From NCBI GenBank assembly GCA_051453625.1, contig JBOZIK010000001.1, forward strand, positions 73,838,992 to 73,902,991: 64,000 nucleotides of DNA, read 5' to 3'. The DNA is from Welwitschia mirabilis (taxonomy: Eukaryota; Gnetophyta; Gnetopsida; Welwitschiales). The translations under genes were made by a program, and so were the position numbers. The notes under the pieces are model-generated. The model was not told the origin of the DNA. It saw only the letters and a program-made list of their open reading frames with translations, and did not search any database. Positions 35,640 through 47,900 of the stretch are shown here, one piece after another. Position 1 is the stretch's first letter. Each line of letters starts with the position of its first letter.

Positions 35640-37330
35640 CTAGTGTTTATTTTTAACATTACAACCATAAATAACATGCTTATATTACTTCATAATTATT
35701 TTGGTATTGGTAGTAAGAGGTGCAAGAAAATACTTCCTTTTACTCCATTGAACATTTCAGACATTAGAAAATGTTCAACAAATGTATTTACATTCCACTT
35801 CATTATTTATCAAAATTATCATTTATATAGAAACTCATAAGTTTTATTTATTTTAACATGTAAAGATAACCTAATATTATTATCCTTAAAAGTTTTTTCT
35901 CCTAATGTTCCTTTAAGAATGTAAATCTTGTTACCTCTATAGAATGAAAACTATCTTTAAAATGACAATTACATTTGCTAAATTTTAGTACTTTCAATTA
36001 TTTCCAAGTCTATTTGAAGTTTGGATCATTGACATACTCCTCTTGAAAATGCCAAAATGCCTTTATAATAGCCTTTAAAACTNNNNNNNNNNNNNNNNNN
36101 NNNNNNNNNNNNNNNNNNNNNNNNNNNNNNTTAATGCTTAAGGTAAAATAAAACTCTTATAGATCTTTTATACAATAGATGTACATCATCTTACTTAGTT
36201 TTACTTATGTAGTAATAATTTCAAATCTTTATGGCTTATTAACAAAATAAATTCCTTTATAACTAAATATAATTTCTATATTTTAATCCTTAAACTATAA
36301 CATAAAGTTATTTTTCATAGAATACCTTTTCTTAGCTCATTTAATTTCTCACTTAAAAAGTAATAGGTCTATGATGTTGGCTAGAAGATCCAACTATTGC
36401 TTCTACACTAGCATTCATGTCAGTAGTAAATTCTTTGTTGAAGTATTTTATGATAAAAATTGATTTTTAGAATAACAATTATTCAAATAATGAAAACTTT
36501 ATTTTTTCCTTTTATTCTCAAAAACTTATTTCTTTTCTCTAAACTATTATCTATCATTACTAAACAAATGCTTGTAAAGTTCATAATAAACTTGTTATTA
36601 AAACTACTTAAGCCATTAAAATCACTTACCTCAATGGAATTCCTTAGAGTTGATTAAGTTTTAATGGCTTAAAGCTTTAAATGATTTATTTTTAATACCT
36701 ATTTTAAAATTATAAAGCTAATACACATGCTTTATTCTTCAAAATTTAATAAACATTGATATTTTACTAGTAGTTTTTCCTTTGAAATCTTACTAAAACT
36801 ACCTTTAAATAACATGATGCTACTTTCTTGTTGGATTGTAAATTAATATTTCATCTACAAAGGTGACAATATATTTTATAATAAATTTCTATAACACTTT
36901 AAGCATTAACCTTATAAAAGTAGCTAGGGCATTAATAATGCCAAATGGGTATCACCAATAACTCAAGGAAACTATATTTCATTTATTTTTCTCAAGGATT
37001 TCAATCTAATGATATTAATAATTAAGGTTAAACTTGTCAAAATATATATCACGAATATGATTATGCATCAAATCATTTATTCTCAATAATAAAAAACTAT
37101 AACAAATGTGAATATTGTTTATAGTCCTTAAGTTTGTGAGCATTTTTCATTCCTAAATATTATAATATTTAATCATTCTAGAAATACGAATTACAAGAAT
37201 ATCATAAGAATACATGTTTTTTCAAATTAAATAATTTATTACTAAATCCTCTAATTGCCTCTACATATTCTCTATTTTTCTTCATAATTATCAGCCTCTA
37301 AATATCTTATTGTGAATAAATATTTGAGGT
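35640..37330 (-). pseudogene. chromovirus-like Ty3/gypsy RT and integrase remnant (C1)
   Basis: RT starts near 37330. NLRTINNIHI and LRINDLMHN are read around 37065-37140, then PFGIINALATFIRLM near 36895-36945. The active-site box, usually V-D-D, reads F-V-D-E at 36850-36861. FNGLSSFNNKFIMNFTSI follows near 36565-36640, corresponding to the FHGLASFYR block. The integrase zinc-finger start (NKIYILKGTLGEK) is near 35895-35945, and a LLLPIPK block near 35715. A 48-base gap (36083-36130) interrupts it. The lineage is closer to Reina/chromovirus than to Athila, judged by the V-D-S-R-A-I-N-type start and F-x-R-L-M. All frames are broken. Confidence 0.7.
36083..36130. other. assembly gap (48 N)
   Basis: 48 Ns inside the C1 pol remnant. 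Confidence 1.
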
Positions 37331-37501
37331 ATATAAGCTAAGGCATGCATGATTTCTCTTATAGGAAATAATATAAATAAGAAACGTCAATCAAGATATT
37401 ATCAAACTTGCATAGACATTCTTAAATACCTTCTCGAATATATTTGTTAAGGTTCATTAAATATATCTTAACTACAAATGCATAAAGTTCTTCATTATTT
37501 G

Positions 37502-39041
37502 TGAGTGTTTTTGAACCTAGAAGGGAGGGGTGAATGAGTTTCATCAAATAAAAAATTAACCAATAAAAAAAATAAAAAAATAGTAAAATAAATATCTTAC
37601 CAAAATAATGTGGTTTTATAATATAAGTACATCCACACATAGAGTTAGATTCCTTTCACACCTTTGGATATTCTTGACCTATAAGAAATAGTGGTTTTTT
37701 GGGTGCACTACCAACCTTACAATAATGAAAGTCTTCTCATAAGGTAATACTCTCTTCCCCTTACAGAAATATTGGTTTTTTTGATATACCACTAATCGTA
37801 TAATAATTACATTCTCCTCACAAGATAGCACTCTCTTCCGTTTATGGAAATAGTGGTTCTCTAATGCAACACCAACCTTACAATCATGAGAGTCTTCTCA
37901 TAAGTTAGCACTCTCTTCCCTTTAGGGAAATAGTGGTTTTAACTCATCACAAATATTACAATAGAAGGGTTTCCTTATAATGAGTTTAATAATATAAGAA
38001 TGAACTTTACAATAATATTTAAGAATGAGATAGTCTAATAATATAAGAACTAATAAGTATAATGAAACCGCAAGTATGAATGATATAGCTTTAAAGAGGT
38101 GCTTGAGTTTCTTATGGTCATAATTGTTACAAGTACTAACAAATGCTATGATAATGTAAGATCCAAGAATAAAAAATCTGAACACAGTAAGATCCTTTGT
38201 AAATGATAACTTTGATCCTTTATGAGTAGTTCCAATTACCTATGGGTTTGTGATTTTAGCTTGATTTAATCATTATGTTTTCTTATATATCATTTCTTTC
38301 ATGGTATTGCTCCTTTATATTGTTGAAGAGAAACTAGTTATTTAACATTAAACAATAGCCATTTAAAATTTATAACTACCATGCAATGAATAATAACATA
38401 TAGGAATTAAGTATGAATCTTTATTTTTTAATTAATATGAGCTTTGATCCAAAATGTCTTTAAAATTTGAGACATTTACTAATAATCAGATGTCTTCATC
38501 TAGTAGATGTCTTTAGTAACCTTTCTTAGAAATTGAAAAAACTTGCTTTGTATTATCTTCAGCCCTTTATAATCATGAATACACCATGGAAAACGTGATA
38601 AGTTATATAAACTATAAAATATTCATTAGAGTATGAAATCACTCTGTTACCTATTTTAGTTTAACATACATGCCTTCAAATGTATAGATATCTTTCATCA
38701 CTGTTAGCACCAACTTTTAACTTAATTATCTTTAATGAGATAGTTATATTTTACTTATGACTTAAAAGCTGATACATTAAAGACATATTTAATTTATAGA
38801 TGTCTTCTTCATAGATGTATTTAAGGTCTAGATGTCTTCACCATAGATGTCTTCCATTTTATAGACATCTTTAGATAACTAATTTTTCATTTTAAATTTT
38901 AAGGTTTTTGTAAGATATCATCTTTTGAAGTTCTAACATCGAATTATGCCTATCCTGATCAAAATTTATTTGCAATCACCTATCTACACAATGATAAATA
39001 ATATTTAACAATTGAAAACATTAAAACTAGATTTACTAATA
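37502..39041 (-). repeat. 3' LTR of E3
   Basis: 1540 bp. Starts TGAGTGTTTTTGAACC and ends TTTACTAATA (terminal CA decayed to TA). Units of the 80 bp array start at 37692, 37774, 37854 and 37934. The AGACGTCT-derived zone is at about 38440-38880. Confidence 0.85.
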
Positions 39042-39062
39042 ATCTCCTTCTTTTTGATGATG
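39042..39062 (-). other. polypurine tract of E3
   Basis: Minus strand reads CATCATCAAAAAGAAGGAGAT next to the LTR start; one base differs from E2. Confidence 0.75.
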
Positions 39063-39840
39063 TCAAAAATTTTGCAAATCTCCTTAGAGTAATCACATTT
39101 AATTAATTAAAATTAGATACTCATATTTAAGAGAAATGCACATACTAAAATGTTTATAATGGTATTGAAAAATTATGATATTAACCACTTGAATAACCAT
39201 GTAGAGTATAGAGTAAGAAAGATAAAAGAACATTTGATAATTTCATTCAAGAGTATTAATTAATTAATCAAGTAAGATATGCTAATAGTAATGTGCCAAT
39301 AATGAAATTAGAACATAGCATTAAAATTGTATCTCAAAGAAACATGATATGAAGATCATAAAAAATGTACTCAATGGTAATGTCCAAATAATAAAAATCA
39401 TATCATAAGATTTTTGAAATTTGCTAATAAGATAAAGTTATATTAAAGCATGAAAGTATGTCAATAGTAAAGATAATAACAAATTTCACTAACAAAATGT
39501 ACCAAATAACAATAATGATAAACATAATAAGACATTAAGATGTATGCCACATAACAAGAGTGATAAATGATGATTAATGATGTTACCCAAGTTTCCAATT
39601 CAACATTTTAAAGATAAGTACTCCATGTCCGAAAGGATGTTTTCATGTTAAAGACTGATGTATCTAATTAATTATGGTAGTTTCTATAAAGGATGGCGAA
39701 AATTGATTAACAAAAAGTAATGATATACAAAGAGGTTCAATGTGAGATATCAATGATGATGGTACATGCAATGGAGGTGAATATGGTAATTATGATGGTG
39801 AAAATGGCATAGGAGGTGAAGGTGTCTAAGTAGAATAGTA
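39063..39840. other. 3' untranslated part of E3
   Basis: AT-rich and aligned with 20547-21630 of E2. Nothing coding seen. Confidence 0.5.
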
Positions 39841-39849
39841 AACTAGTAT

Positions 39850-41030
39850 TTTATGATGTGGATGATAGAATGAGAGGTTGTACATTTGATCTTTTAGAAT
39901 CTAACTCTTATTGTTGACTCTCTTGTGATAATCTTGGAGCCTATTAATTTTCCTATAGATGTGTCTTCATGCAAGATTAGTACTCCTCTAGAATTTATGT
40001 CTCATATTTTGATGACTAATCTATAGAATCACTGCTATTAACTACTTCACTAGAGTTATAACCTATACCCTGAGGAGATGGAGGTGCTTATTCTTCTTTT
40101 GATCCATCCTCTGAATCTGATCATATGGGAGTTCTTATGGATTCCAAACTCTCTATTGGTACCTCTCATTCACTAGTTATGGATATATGTTTCTTTAACC
40201 TTAACATATTTTTGTCAAAGTTTTTCATCATTTTTGTTGTTGGCTTTTATTCATTTTTGATAGATCAAGAATTGCAAGTAGCAATAGAATAAGATCTCTA
40301 AAATTATGAAGGCCTTTTACTTGTACCCTCACTCGGTAGTACTAGTATTATTTGTTTTTCATTAAATTTGGCTATAGGTTTCTTCTAGCAAATAGGATTT
40401 ACTTGAGAAACTAAAATGTTTACATTTCTAGTAATCAAACTAATGTGACAAGGATAACCTAAAGTAGAACCTTTGTGAAATAGGGTAATGATGTCCATGC
40501 ATAAGATGAAACCTAAATGTATCTTCAAACTAGTAAGTACATAGAATATCATAAAAGTTTACATTGGTTTACAATAGCTGTAATTTCATCCTCTAATCAA
40601 AATATTATAAAATATGATAAAAATAAAGTAGAGGCATCTAGAATCATATCTTTAAACTCTATGTTTTCAATAAATTAATTTTATGATGTCTAAATAAAAT
40701 ATTTCTCATGATTCTTTAAGATACAGTTAGAGCTCTAGAAGTAAAAATTTCTTTAAACAAATGCAGATATGATTAAGGCAATTCAGGATCATCTATGATA
40801 AGTAACAAACTTATAAAGATAGGAGAAGATGCAATGGTATACCTCTGTCCTAATTTTAAAAGGAAACTATGTTATCATTTATCTTATAGATTTTGGCATA
40901 AACTACCCTACAATAGGATCTAAAATACTATAGTCTTACTAAGTTATTATTTCCTAACTAAGACAAGTAAAGTAATCTATAAACTTATCTCTATGCTACC
41001 TACAAAATCCAAGAGTTCTTTTTTAGATAA
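39850..41030 (-). pseudogene. 3' ORF of E3, FYAN-type domain, function unknown
   Basis: Homologous to the 3' ORF of E2 and more decayed. Near 40870-40960 the minus strand reads NNLVRL and, after a stop, VVYAKIYKINDNIVSF, matching the LVRLKYSKPFMKEFYANI and IDDSMSAF patches of E2. The 40270-40500 stretch aligns base for base with 22018-22254. No catalytic motif is visible. Confidence 0.5.
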
Positions 41031-41870
41031 TAGAATTTCTTGTCCAAGTTATATCTCTTTTGGCTCTTATCTCATGATATAAACAAGGCTAATACTGAGA
41101 TCTTTGAGTTTTTGTTACTTGTTCTTTTTCTCTTGAAGTACCAACTAACTTTATTCTAATTATTTTACAAAATATATAAAAGATCTAAATAAAAAAAACT
41201 AAAATACAAGAAACAACTAAAAAAAGTGCACTTGTGTAAAAACAACCTTGTTCTTTCTCATTTTGAAGATGTCTCATAAATCCAAGATGTATTATAAGTA
41301 AAATCTTGAAAAAAAAAGGGCTTAAAAATCCTTTGAGAGAGACACCTATTGAGTGAAAACTTAAAAATAAGATTTGGTGTCCCCTTTTCTCAATAAAAAG
41401 GGTTAAAACCCTAGGTTTCTAATGCATCTTAATGTTTAGAACAACATAGTAAACCATATACCTCTTAAAAGCCATCTAAACTACAAAACATATATGTCTA
41501 TAAAATTAAATAGGTTTACTATTAAAAAAATTATAATACATTTGCCTACTATTTAGACATTTATAAAATCAAATATGTCTATTTTATAAAATTTAAAAAG
41601 TGTACCTAACCTTTAAAGATGCCTATAAAATTTAAAACATTTGCTTTAAAGATGTATTAAATTTAAAGATATCTTTATGATAAATATCTACAAAATTGAA
41701 GACATCTGTAATAAAGGTTACAAGACATCAAAATATTCTATGAATAATAAAATCATAATAATAACTCATTAAAAAAGTAAAATAAAAAGAATGTAATATA
41801 ACTTTTTACTACATGTAACTATAATATCAACTCATAGAAAATTGACGAAGTGGACATGAAAATTTAAATG
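41031..41870. other. non-coding interior of E3
   Basis: Aligned with 22801-23615 of E2. 41490-41720 is rich in GACATCT/AGATGTAT motifs. Confidence 0.5.
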
Positions 41871-41879
41871 ATAATATCT

Positions 41880-42010
41880 AGTAACTTACCTAATTAGGCA
41901 AGGCTCAATTCCCAAGTTCCTGCACAACTTTATACATATTTCAGTAATTAGAGATTTATGATTACATAACTAAGTACATCATTAGTATACTATGTTGTGA
42001 TATCTTTATT
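41880..42010 (-). pseudogene. RNase H tail remnant in E3
   Basis: The minus strand reads DITTQYTNDVLSYVI after joining across a stop, and aligns with the same patch in E2 (23618-23745). It shows the same missing block between GAG-preintegrase and RNase H end. Confidence 0.45.
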
Positions 42011-42179
42011 CTACTTTTTGTGTCTTTTTCTATTTTGCCTTTTCTATGCTTCATAGATTTGAATGCCTCTTAACTTATAAGAACTTCTTATTATTTTTGT
42101 ATAATTAAGTTCTTATTTTCATGTTGAAGCTTTCTATGCCAAGGCTCTATTTATTTGGTTTTTCTTAATAAACATTTCA

Positions 42180-42560
42180 ATTTCTTTTTCCCATTGTTAA
42201 AAATATCTTGTAAAGTAGTAGTATAAACATTTAACTTTCTTATTCTAGTAACTAAAGCCTTAGTTGAATTTTTTTCTCTAATAACATACTCATCTTGTGT
42301 AAAGGTAATAAAAGGATTTTCATTGTAAAGTTAACTTACACTTAAAAGATTGTATTACAAACATTCTACTAATAATACATCTTTTACATTTGGTTTACAT
42401 CCTCCTCTAATAGCATCAATACCTTTGGTTAGTGCTTCTGTGTTATCTTCAAAGTTTACAACTCTATTCTTTTATTCTATCAATGTGATGAAATTGGATT
42501 TATCTTCATTCATGTGCCTTAAACATTTATTATCAACATACTAAGCATGATTCTTCATAG
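42180..42560 (-). pseudogene. copia protease and GAG-preintegrase remnant (E3)
   Basis: Near 42510-42545 the minus strand reads YVDNKCLRHMNEDKSNFI, aligned to YIDSGCSRHM of E2. The catalytic Asp is kept, but the S-G after it is N-K, which would abolish activity. It is followed by FEDNTEALTKGIDAI and VKDVLLVECL, the GAG-preintegrase domain (42310-42470), mostly in one frame. Confidence 0.7.
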
Positions 42561-42599
42561 CTCTAAGTGAAATTTATGCTAAAAGTGATGGTTTTTCTT

Positions 42600-44320
42600 T
42601 TCATACCCATACTTTTTTTGTCTTCTCTTGCACAAAATTATATACCATTCTACTATACCTCTTAGTATTATTAGTATAATGTTTATTTTTGAATTACATT
42701 AGACATTTATATTGATAATGAAATATATTATGATAATAATAGTAAATAATATTATTTAGAAATACTAAATGTTCATACCTCATCTTATATTTCCATTTGT
42801 GAGTCAAAGAGGCAAAAGTACTAGTTGAGGCTTTATTATGTTCTATGATACTCTTTTCGTTTGAACTTTTACATTGCCTAAGGATGATATTTAATGTCTC
42901 TTTCTCTTAGGTAAATTTTTCATTGATTTTCTTTAAATCTCATAATTCTTGTCTTACATTATTTAAATCACATGTTATTCCACTAACCTTAGCTTCAAGA
43001 TTTGAGTTTTTAGAAGATAAGTTATTGAAAATATTTTTTTCCTTATTCATAAGATTCTTTATGAGTATGAATTAATTTTTTCATCTTAATACATATCTTT
43101 TGTAGTTTAACACATTCTTCAAAACTTAGATTCATACCTTTCTTGAAAATCCATACTTGTATCATCTTTACAATTTGAATCATACTCTTTTTCTGTCTCA
43201 TTTTTTTCCTCTTGAAGATGTATGCTAGTCACATAAAAAGAATAAGTTTTCTCATCATTAAATGTTTATTCTTTTATTTCTTCTTCATCATTATTCTATC
43301 ATGTGCAAAAATATATCTTCTTCTTTGGCTCTTTCTTTTTTTCATTTTCCTACATTCTATTAGCACTAGGACATTCTAAGGTTATATGTCCTTCTTCTTT
43401 ACATGCCTAACATTCTAATTTGAAAACATTAGATTTAGAAGAAAAATAAGTGTTTCTAGAAGACCTACCTTTAAAATTACCTTTGGATTGAAATTTGAAT
43501 GATTTTATAAATTCATTCATTTTATTGTACTTCATGAAATAAGTCTTTTTACTCTCCTTATGATGAGAGCAAGTTTCTCATCTAATTCATCCTCAAATTC
43601 ATGTTTTTCTTGTTCTTCCTTTACTTTTTCTTTTGAACTTTATTTTGGTATTTTTCTTGTTTGAAGATAAATGGATTTTTCTTTTATGATATGAGATCCA
43701 TTTCATATGGTATAAGAATGCTTTATAGCTCTTCTATCTCCATGGAGTTAAAATCTCTGAACTCTTTTATGATAGTATACTTAGGACCATAATCAAGAAT
43801 TATGGATATAATATTTTTTTTCTTTTACCTTTGCCTTTAGAAGACTTTTTCCAATGCCATGTATTGCATTCATAATATTGAAGACTCTTTTGAAGTACTT
43901 GTGAACTCTTTATTCATTGTTCATCTTGAGATTTTTAAATTGGTTCATACATATAAGAGGTTTTGATTGTTTCATAATAAAAGTACCTTCATATGTTCCT
44001 ACACGAATGTTCCAAATCTCTTATTATATCTTCCAACTTACTATTCGATTAAACTTTTCTCTTTTTATTATTGAATATATTGCATTTTTAGATTTAGAAT
44101 CATATATAAAGATTGCCTTTTCTTTGTCTTCCCAATATTTTCTTTGTTTGGTCTAAGTAATGGTGCTATATATAGCATCTATTATAGTTTTTTAGGATCT
44201 ATATATTATTATTATATGTTTTGCCATACATAAAACATAAAGACTAAAAATATAACTACATCCTCATATTCCAATAGGCATAGTTTATTCCATCAAAGAG
44301 TAGATGTCTAATAGGTAACA
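42600..44320 (-). pseudogene. gag remnant of E3
   Basis: Best-preserved gag of the three E elements. The zinc knuckle at 43361-43414 reads EC, a TAG stop, ACKEEGHITLECPSANR. The ligands of CX2CX4HX4C are all present, and only one residue inside the knuckle has become a stop. The gag body near 43700-44050 aligns with E2, including the block around the conserved V-R-S-L region. Lys-rich and Glu-rich patches follow the knuckle toward the protease. Confidence 0.7.
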
Positions 44321-44369
44321 CTCATTTTATTATTCACTCAAGAAAGTTACTCCTTTTCATGAGTAACCA

Positions 44370-44380
44370 CTCTAATATCA
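44370..44380 (-). other. primer-binding site of E3
   Basis: Minus strand reads TGATATTAGAG, two changes from the Met-type TGGTATCAGAG kept in E2, both G-to-A or C-to-T. Confidence 0.7.
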
Positions 44381-44382
44381 CT

Positions 44383-44716
44383 TGAGGATCATTGAACACA
44401 AAGAATAGGGGTGAATTAGATTTATCAAATAAAAAATTTAACCAATAATAAAATGAAAAAGCATAGTAAAGTAAACATCTTATCAAGATAACATACTTTA
44501 CCAACCTTGGTACATATATACATAAAGGATAGCTTCCTCTCATATATTTAGATATTCTTAACCTATAAGACATAGTAATTTTTTAATGTACCATTAATAT
44601 TATGACAATTACAGTCTTCTTACAAAGTAGCACTCAATTCCCCTTAAGGAAATAATGGTTTTTTATTGTACTTCCAATATTATAATAATAATGGTCTTCT
44701 TAAAAGTAGTACTCAA
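44383..44716 (-). repeat. 5' LTR of E3, first part
   Basis: Starts TGAGGATCATTGAACAC. It stops abruptly inside the 80 bp array at CTCAA (44712-44716), where G2 begins. It resumes at 60842. Confidence 0.85.
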
Positions 44717-46133
44717 TTGTGGTGCATATTTATATGAATGATTATGTTCTTAAGAAGATGCTATAATTTACAAATAAATATAGATTTTGCATAACAAAAT
44801 ATAATAATATAGGTAAGAAAAGAGAATTAATTTTAAGAAATGAAACACTTGTATATTTAAAGTAGAAATAAAATGTAATGGAGAAAATAATAATGCAAAT
44901 ACACTTATGTAAGAGAAATGTAATATAAACTAAGTGTAACTTATGTCGGATTACTAGATTAATTTATCATGGAGATTAGCCTTGTGTAATCTAGATCAAT
45001 TAAAAAATTTTGTTACTAGATTGAGACCAACCTAAGCTATCAGGTACATTGAACAAAATATAAAAACTATGTAAAATTAATCTAGGAAAGAAAATATAAT
45101 GCACCTAAACTAATAATACTCAATATTAACAAAGGTTAGCATTATAATATATATTAATCTAGGAAAGAAAATATAAAAACTATGTAAAATTAATCTAAGA
45201 AACAAAATATAATGCACCTAAGCTATCAGGTACATTGAGACCAACCTAAGCTATTAGGTACATTGAAAAAAATATAAAAACTATGTAAAATTAATCTAGA
45301 AAAGAAAATATAATGCACCTAAACTAATAATGCTCAATATTAACAAAGGTTATAATTATAATATATATTAATAAGATACTATTATAGAATCAGAAGTAAC
45401 ATAAACTATAAGGAATATGCACAACATAAAGATATTAAAAATAAAAAAAGAATTTTGAATTAGAATGAAACCAACATTCATGTTACAAATTAGCAGCACC
45501 TCAATAAAGGATACATAACACAACACAAAGGAAAATGTCTCTTTGTAATAATAATGGATGGATCATTGGTACTTTGATCTCTTATCATAAGAATTTCTAG
45601 TGTAAATGAAGACAACGTGGAGATAAGGTGGAGTTAAGTATTACAAACAGATAAGACTAATAGGCATGAACATAACCCTAACAACCATGCAAGAAACTAA
45701 GAGACAAATGGCTAAAATTAGGTAAAGTTTGATAAAGTATCTATTTCAAGTGTTGTCTCACTAGTCATCTTGATGATAGAAGATACACTGCCATCTCATA
45801 AGAATTTCACATCAGCTAGTAGATTAATTCTAGTTAGCATTTCATTTTGATTTAAGTATTATTTCATCCATATAGTCATCTAGATGATGAGGTGGACAAT
45901 AGGCTTTTTACAATTCTTCATATATCACATTAGCCTTAATATTTGTAAGAATTTTACTTTAGATATAAAATATTATAAATTACTCTAAATGTTATAAAGT
46001 GTAATGAAGATTTTATATTTTTGTATCATTTATATTAGCTTTCATTATTGTAAACATTTAGCATAAATGTGTTTAATATCCTATAAATAACTCAAAATAC
46101 CCTATCAAATACATACAAATTGGTAGAATAACA
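44717..46133 (-). repeat. 3' LTR of G2
   Basis: 1417 bp. It starts TTGTGGTGCATATTTATA and ends GAATAACA. Longer than its partner mainly because of an internal tandem duplication of about 214 bp (45021-45450). Confidence 0.8.
45021..45450 (+). repeat. 214 bp tandem duplication in G2 left LTR
   Basis: TTGAGACCAACCTAAGCTAT begins at 45021 and again at 45235. Both units go on with CATTGAA, ACTATGTAAAATTAATCTA and ATAATGCACCTAAACTAAT. The other LTR has a single unit (about 59946-60060). Confidence 0.8.
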
Positions 46134-46146
46134 TAACCTCTCATTT
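46134..46146 (-). other. polypurine tract of G2
   Basis: Minus strand reads AAATGAGAGGTTA before the LTR start TGTTATTC. It is short and weakened, so judged mainly by position. Confidence 0.45.
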
Positions 46147-46860
46147 AGTCTTGTCAGTTTTAGATAAAACCAAGCTGATAACCATGATTGTGAACTAACT
46201 TAACTATTAATAAAAATAACATAATGCATTATAAAATAATCTTAGAAATAAATTTACAAACCTTAGAGATATAGATAAAATTATTCAAAATAGAAAACTA
46301 AAAATTTTACCCATGTAATATATAGGCCACAATGTCATTCAAGTCATCATCTAGATGATATAAGGGATGATAGGCTCAAAAAGTTTTCTTGAAAACTAGA
46401 AACCTATGATAAAAAGTTTCAAAGAAATAATCAATAAATACAATAATAATAAATAGTTCCCATTGAAATATGTAGTAGATGAAAAAAATGATAAGAAGAA
46501 ATATAAACAATCCTTATCAATAAGTGTATAAATGATAAATATGCATGAAATCAAAAGAAATTTTCACTATACTAAAACTAAAAATAAGATGTATGTGTAT
46601 ATATAACATGAATTTTTAAGTACAACATATATGAAGGGGACAATACAAAATATCACATAAAAAAGTCACTCCCATTATCTTTACATGATTAACTCAGAAT
46701 GGGTAATAGGCTTAGGTGTAAGAGAAGAAGATAGGGTCCATAGGAAAATACAGATCTAATGATGTGGAGATATAACATGCTATATCTGCTCCCTATACTC
46801 AAAATACCTCTAGAAGATTTATTATTAGACTCTGCTCAATGGATAATATATGCTAATGTA
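46147..46860. other. non-coding 3' part of G2
   Basis: AT-rich; one CATCTAGATGAT palindrome at 46348-46359. Nothing coding seen. Confidence 0.5.
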
Positions 46861-47900
46861 CATCCACTAGCTACTCCTTAGAGTGTTGTACTCTTCTCTC
46901 AATCATTTGGATCCTCTGCTCAAGTGTTTGGATCCTCTCTTTAAGTGTTAAGATACCTTTATCAATGAAACCTCTATTAGCCTTAGTGGTCCCTACCAGG
47001 ATGGCCTAAATTTTCTCTAATAAAGCTCCAACCATAGGACTCTAAATCTGAGGTCTCTCTTTTTTTCCTATTACCTATATACTCATGTCCTATAAATAAT
47101 AAGCTGAAGTCTGAATATGCATAATGTGCTACTTACTCATAGGCTCTAGTATTCCAAATTGTCTAAACATGGATGAGAGAAGGCATTGATATCCTAATGT
47201 TTGCAACTAACATGCCTTAATCATAGATCTAAATCTTCTCCATATAAATGTAGATAAGTCCATCTACTCACTCTACCTGAATGTTGCTAAAATCTATAAA
47301 TGGACTACCATGGCATAACTATTATGGAAATATGGCATGATCTTTTGAGTCATTCCTCTATGAAAAATGTAATAGGAAGGAGTTAACAATGTCACTAAAA
47401 TACCCCATCTATCTAGAGTTAAAGCTGTTAGAATATCTAATATCACACTGTATGTATGATGCTCATTTCTCCCACTAGCAGAATATATATGAATTTTCCC
47501 AATATCACTTGGACATATTGCAGCTACAATGTGGTTTGGGAGTACTACTATTTCATTATCCCAAATCAAAGCTATAATCATATCTATCAGGTGTTAATAA
47601 GAATCACGACATTACTCAATATGCATGATATCATAGAAGTCTTTAGTCTCTAAAACATAATAATCCTTATGTGCATATAAAATCCATTAAAGCTATAAAT
47701 CAGTGAGCCTATAATAAACCTATGGCTTCAACTAGATCATAAAATCTCTAAAATATCTCTTGACATGGATAATAGTAGTCTACATAGTAAGAGATCTCCT
47801 GTGCAAGGTGATGGATGCATGGGCTTTACATGCTCTACCTTTAGCAGTACTAAGGAACTCACCTTTTTTTTAATAGCTTTGACCTTAGCCTTAGCCTATT
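46860..47900 (-). pseudogene. 3' ORF of G2 with FY-type block and coiled coil
   Basis: Decayed frame on the minus strand. Near 47600-47880 it reads ITLHRRSLTM, then YVLETKDFYDIMHIE. The 95-codon open part (47294-47581) then contains MIIALIWDNEIVVLPNHIVA. The arrangement (FY, then a V-x-G/D-N-E-I-V-x-L-P-x-x-I block) resembles the 3' ORF of Tat-group elements. Toward the end (46874-46950) it reads ERIQTLEQRIQMIERRV, with Leu/Ile/Val spaced for a coiled coil. Function unknown; a weaker case than the E2 ORF. Confidence 0.4.

Noticed and set aside
37422-37501. Patch reading NNEELYAFVVKI next to E3, like an RNase H block
   Set aside because: It lies upstream of RT instead of downstream, is very short, and partly runs into the E3 LTR; probably chance.
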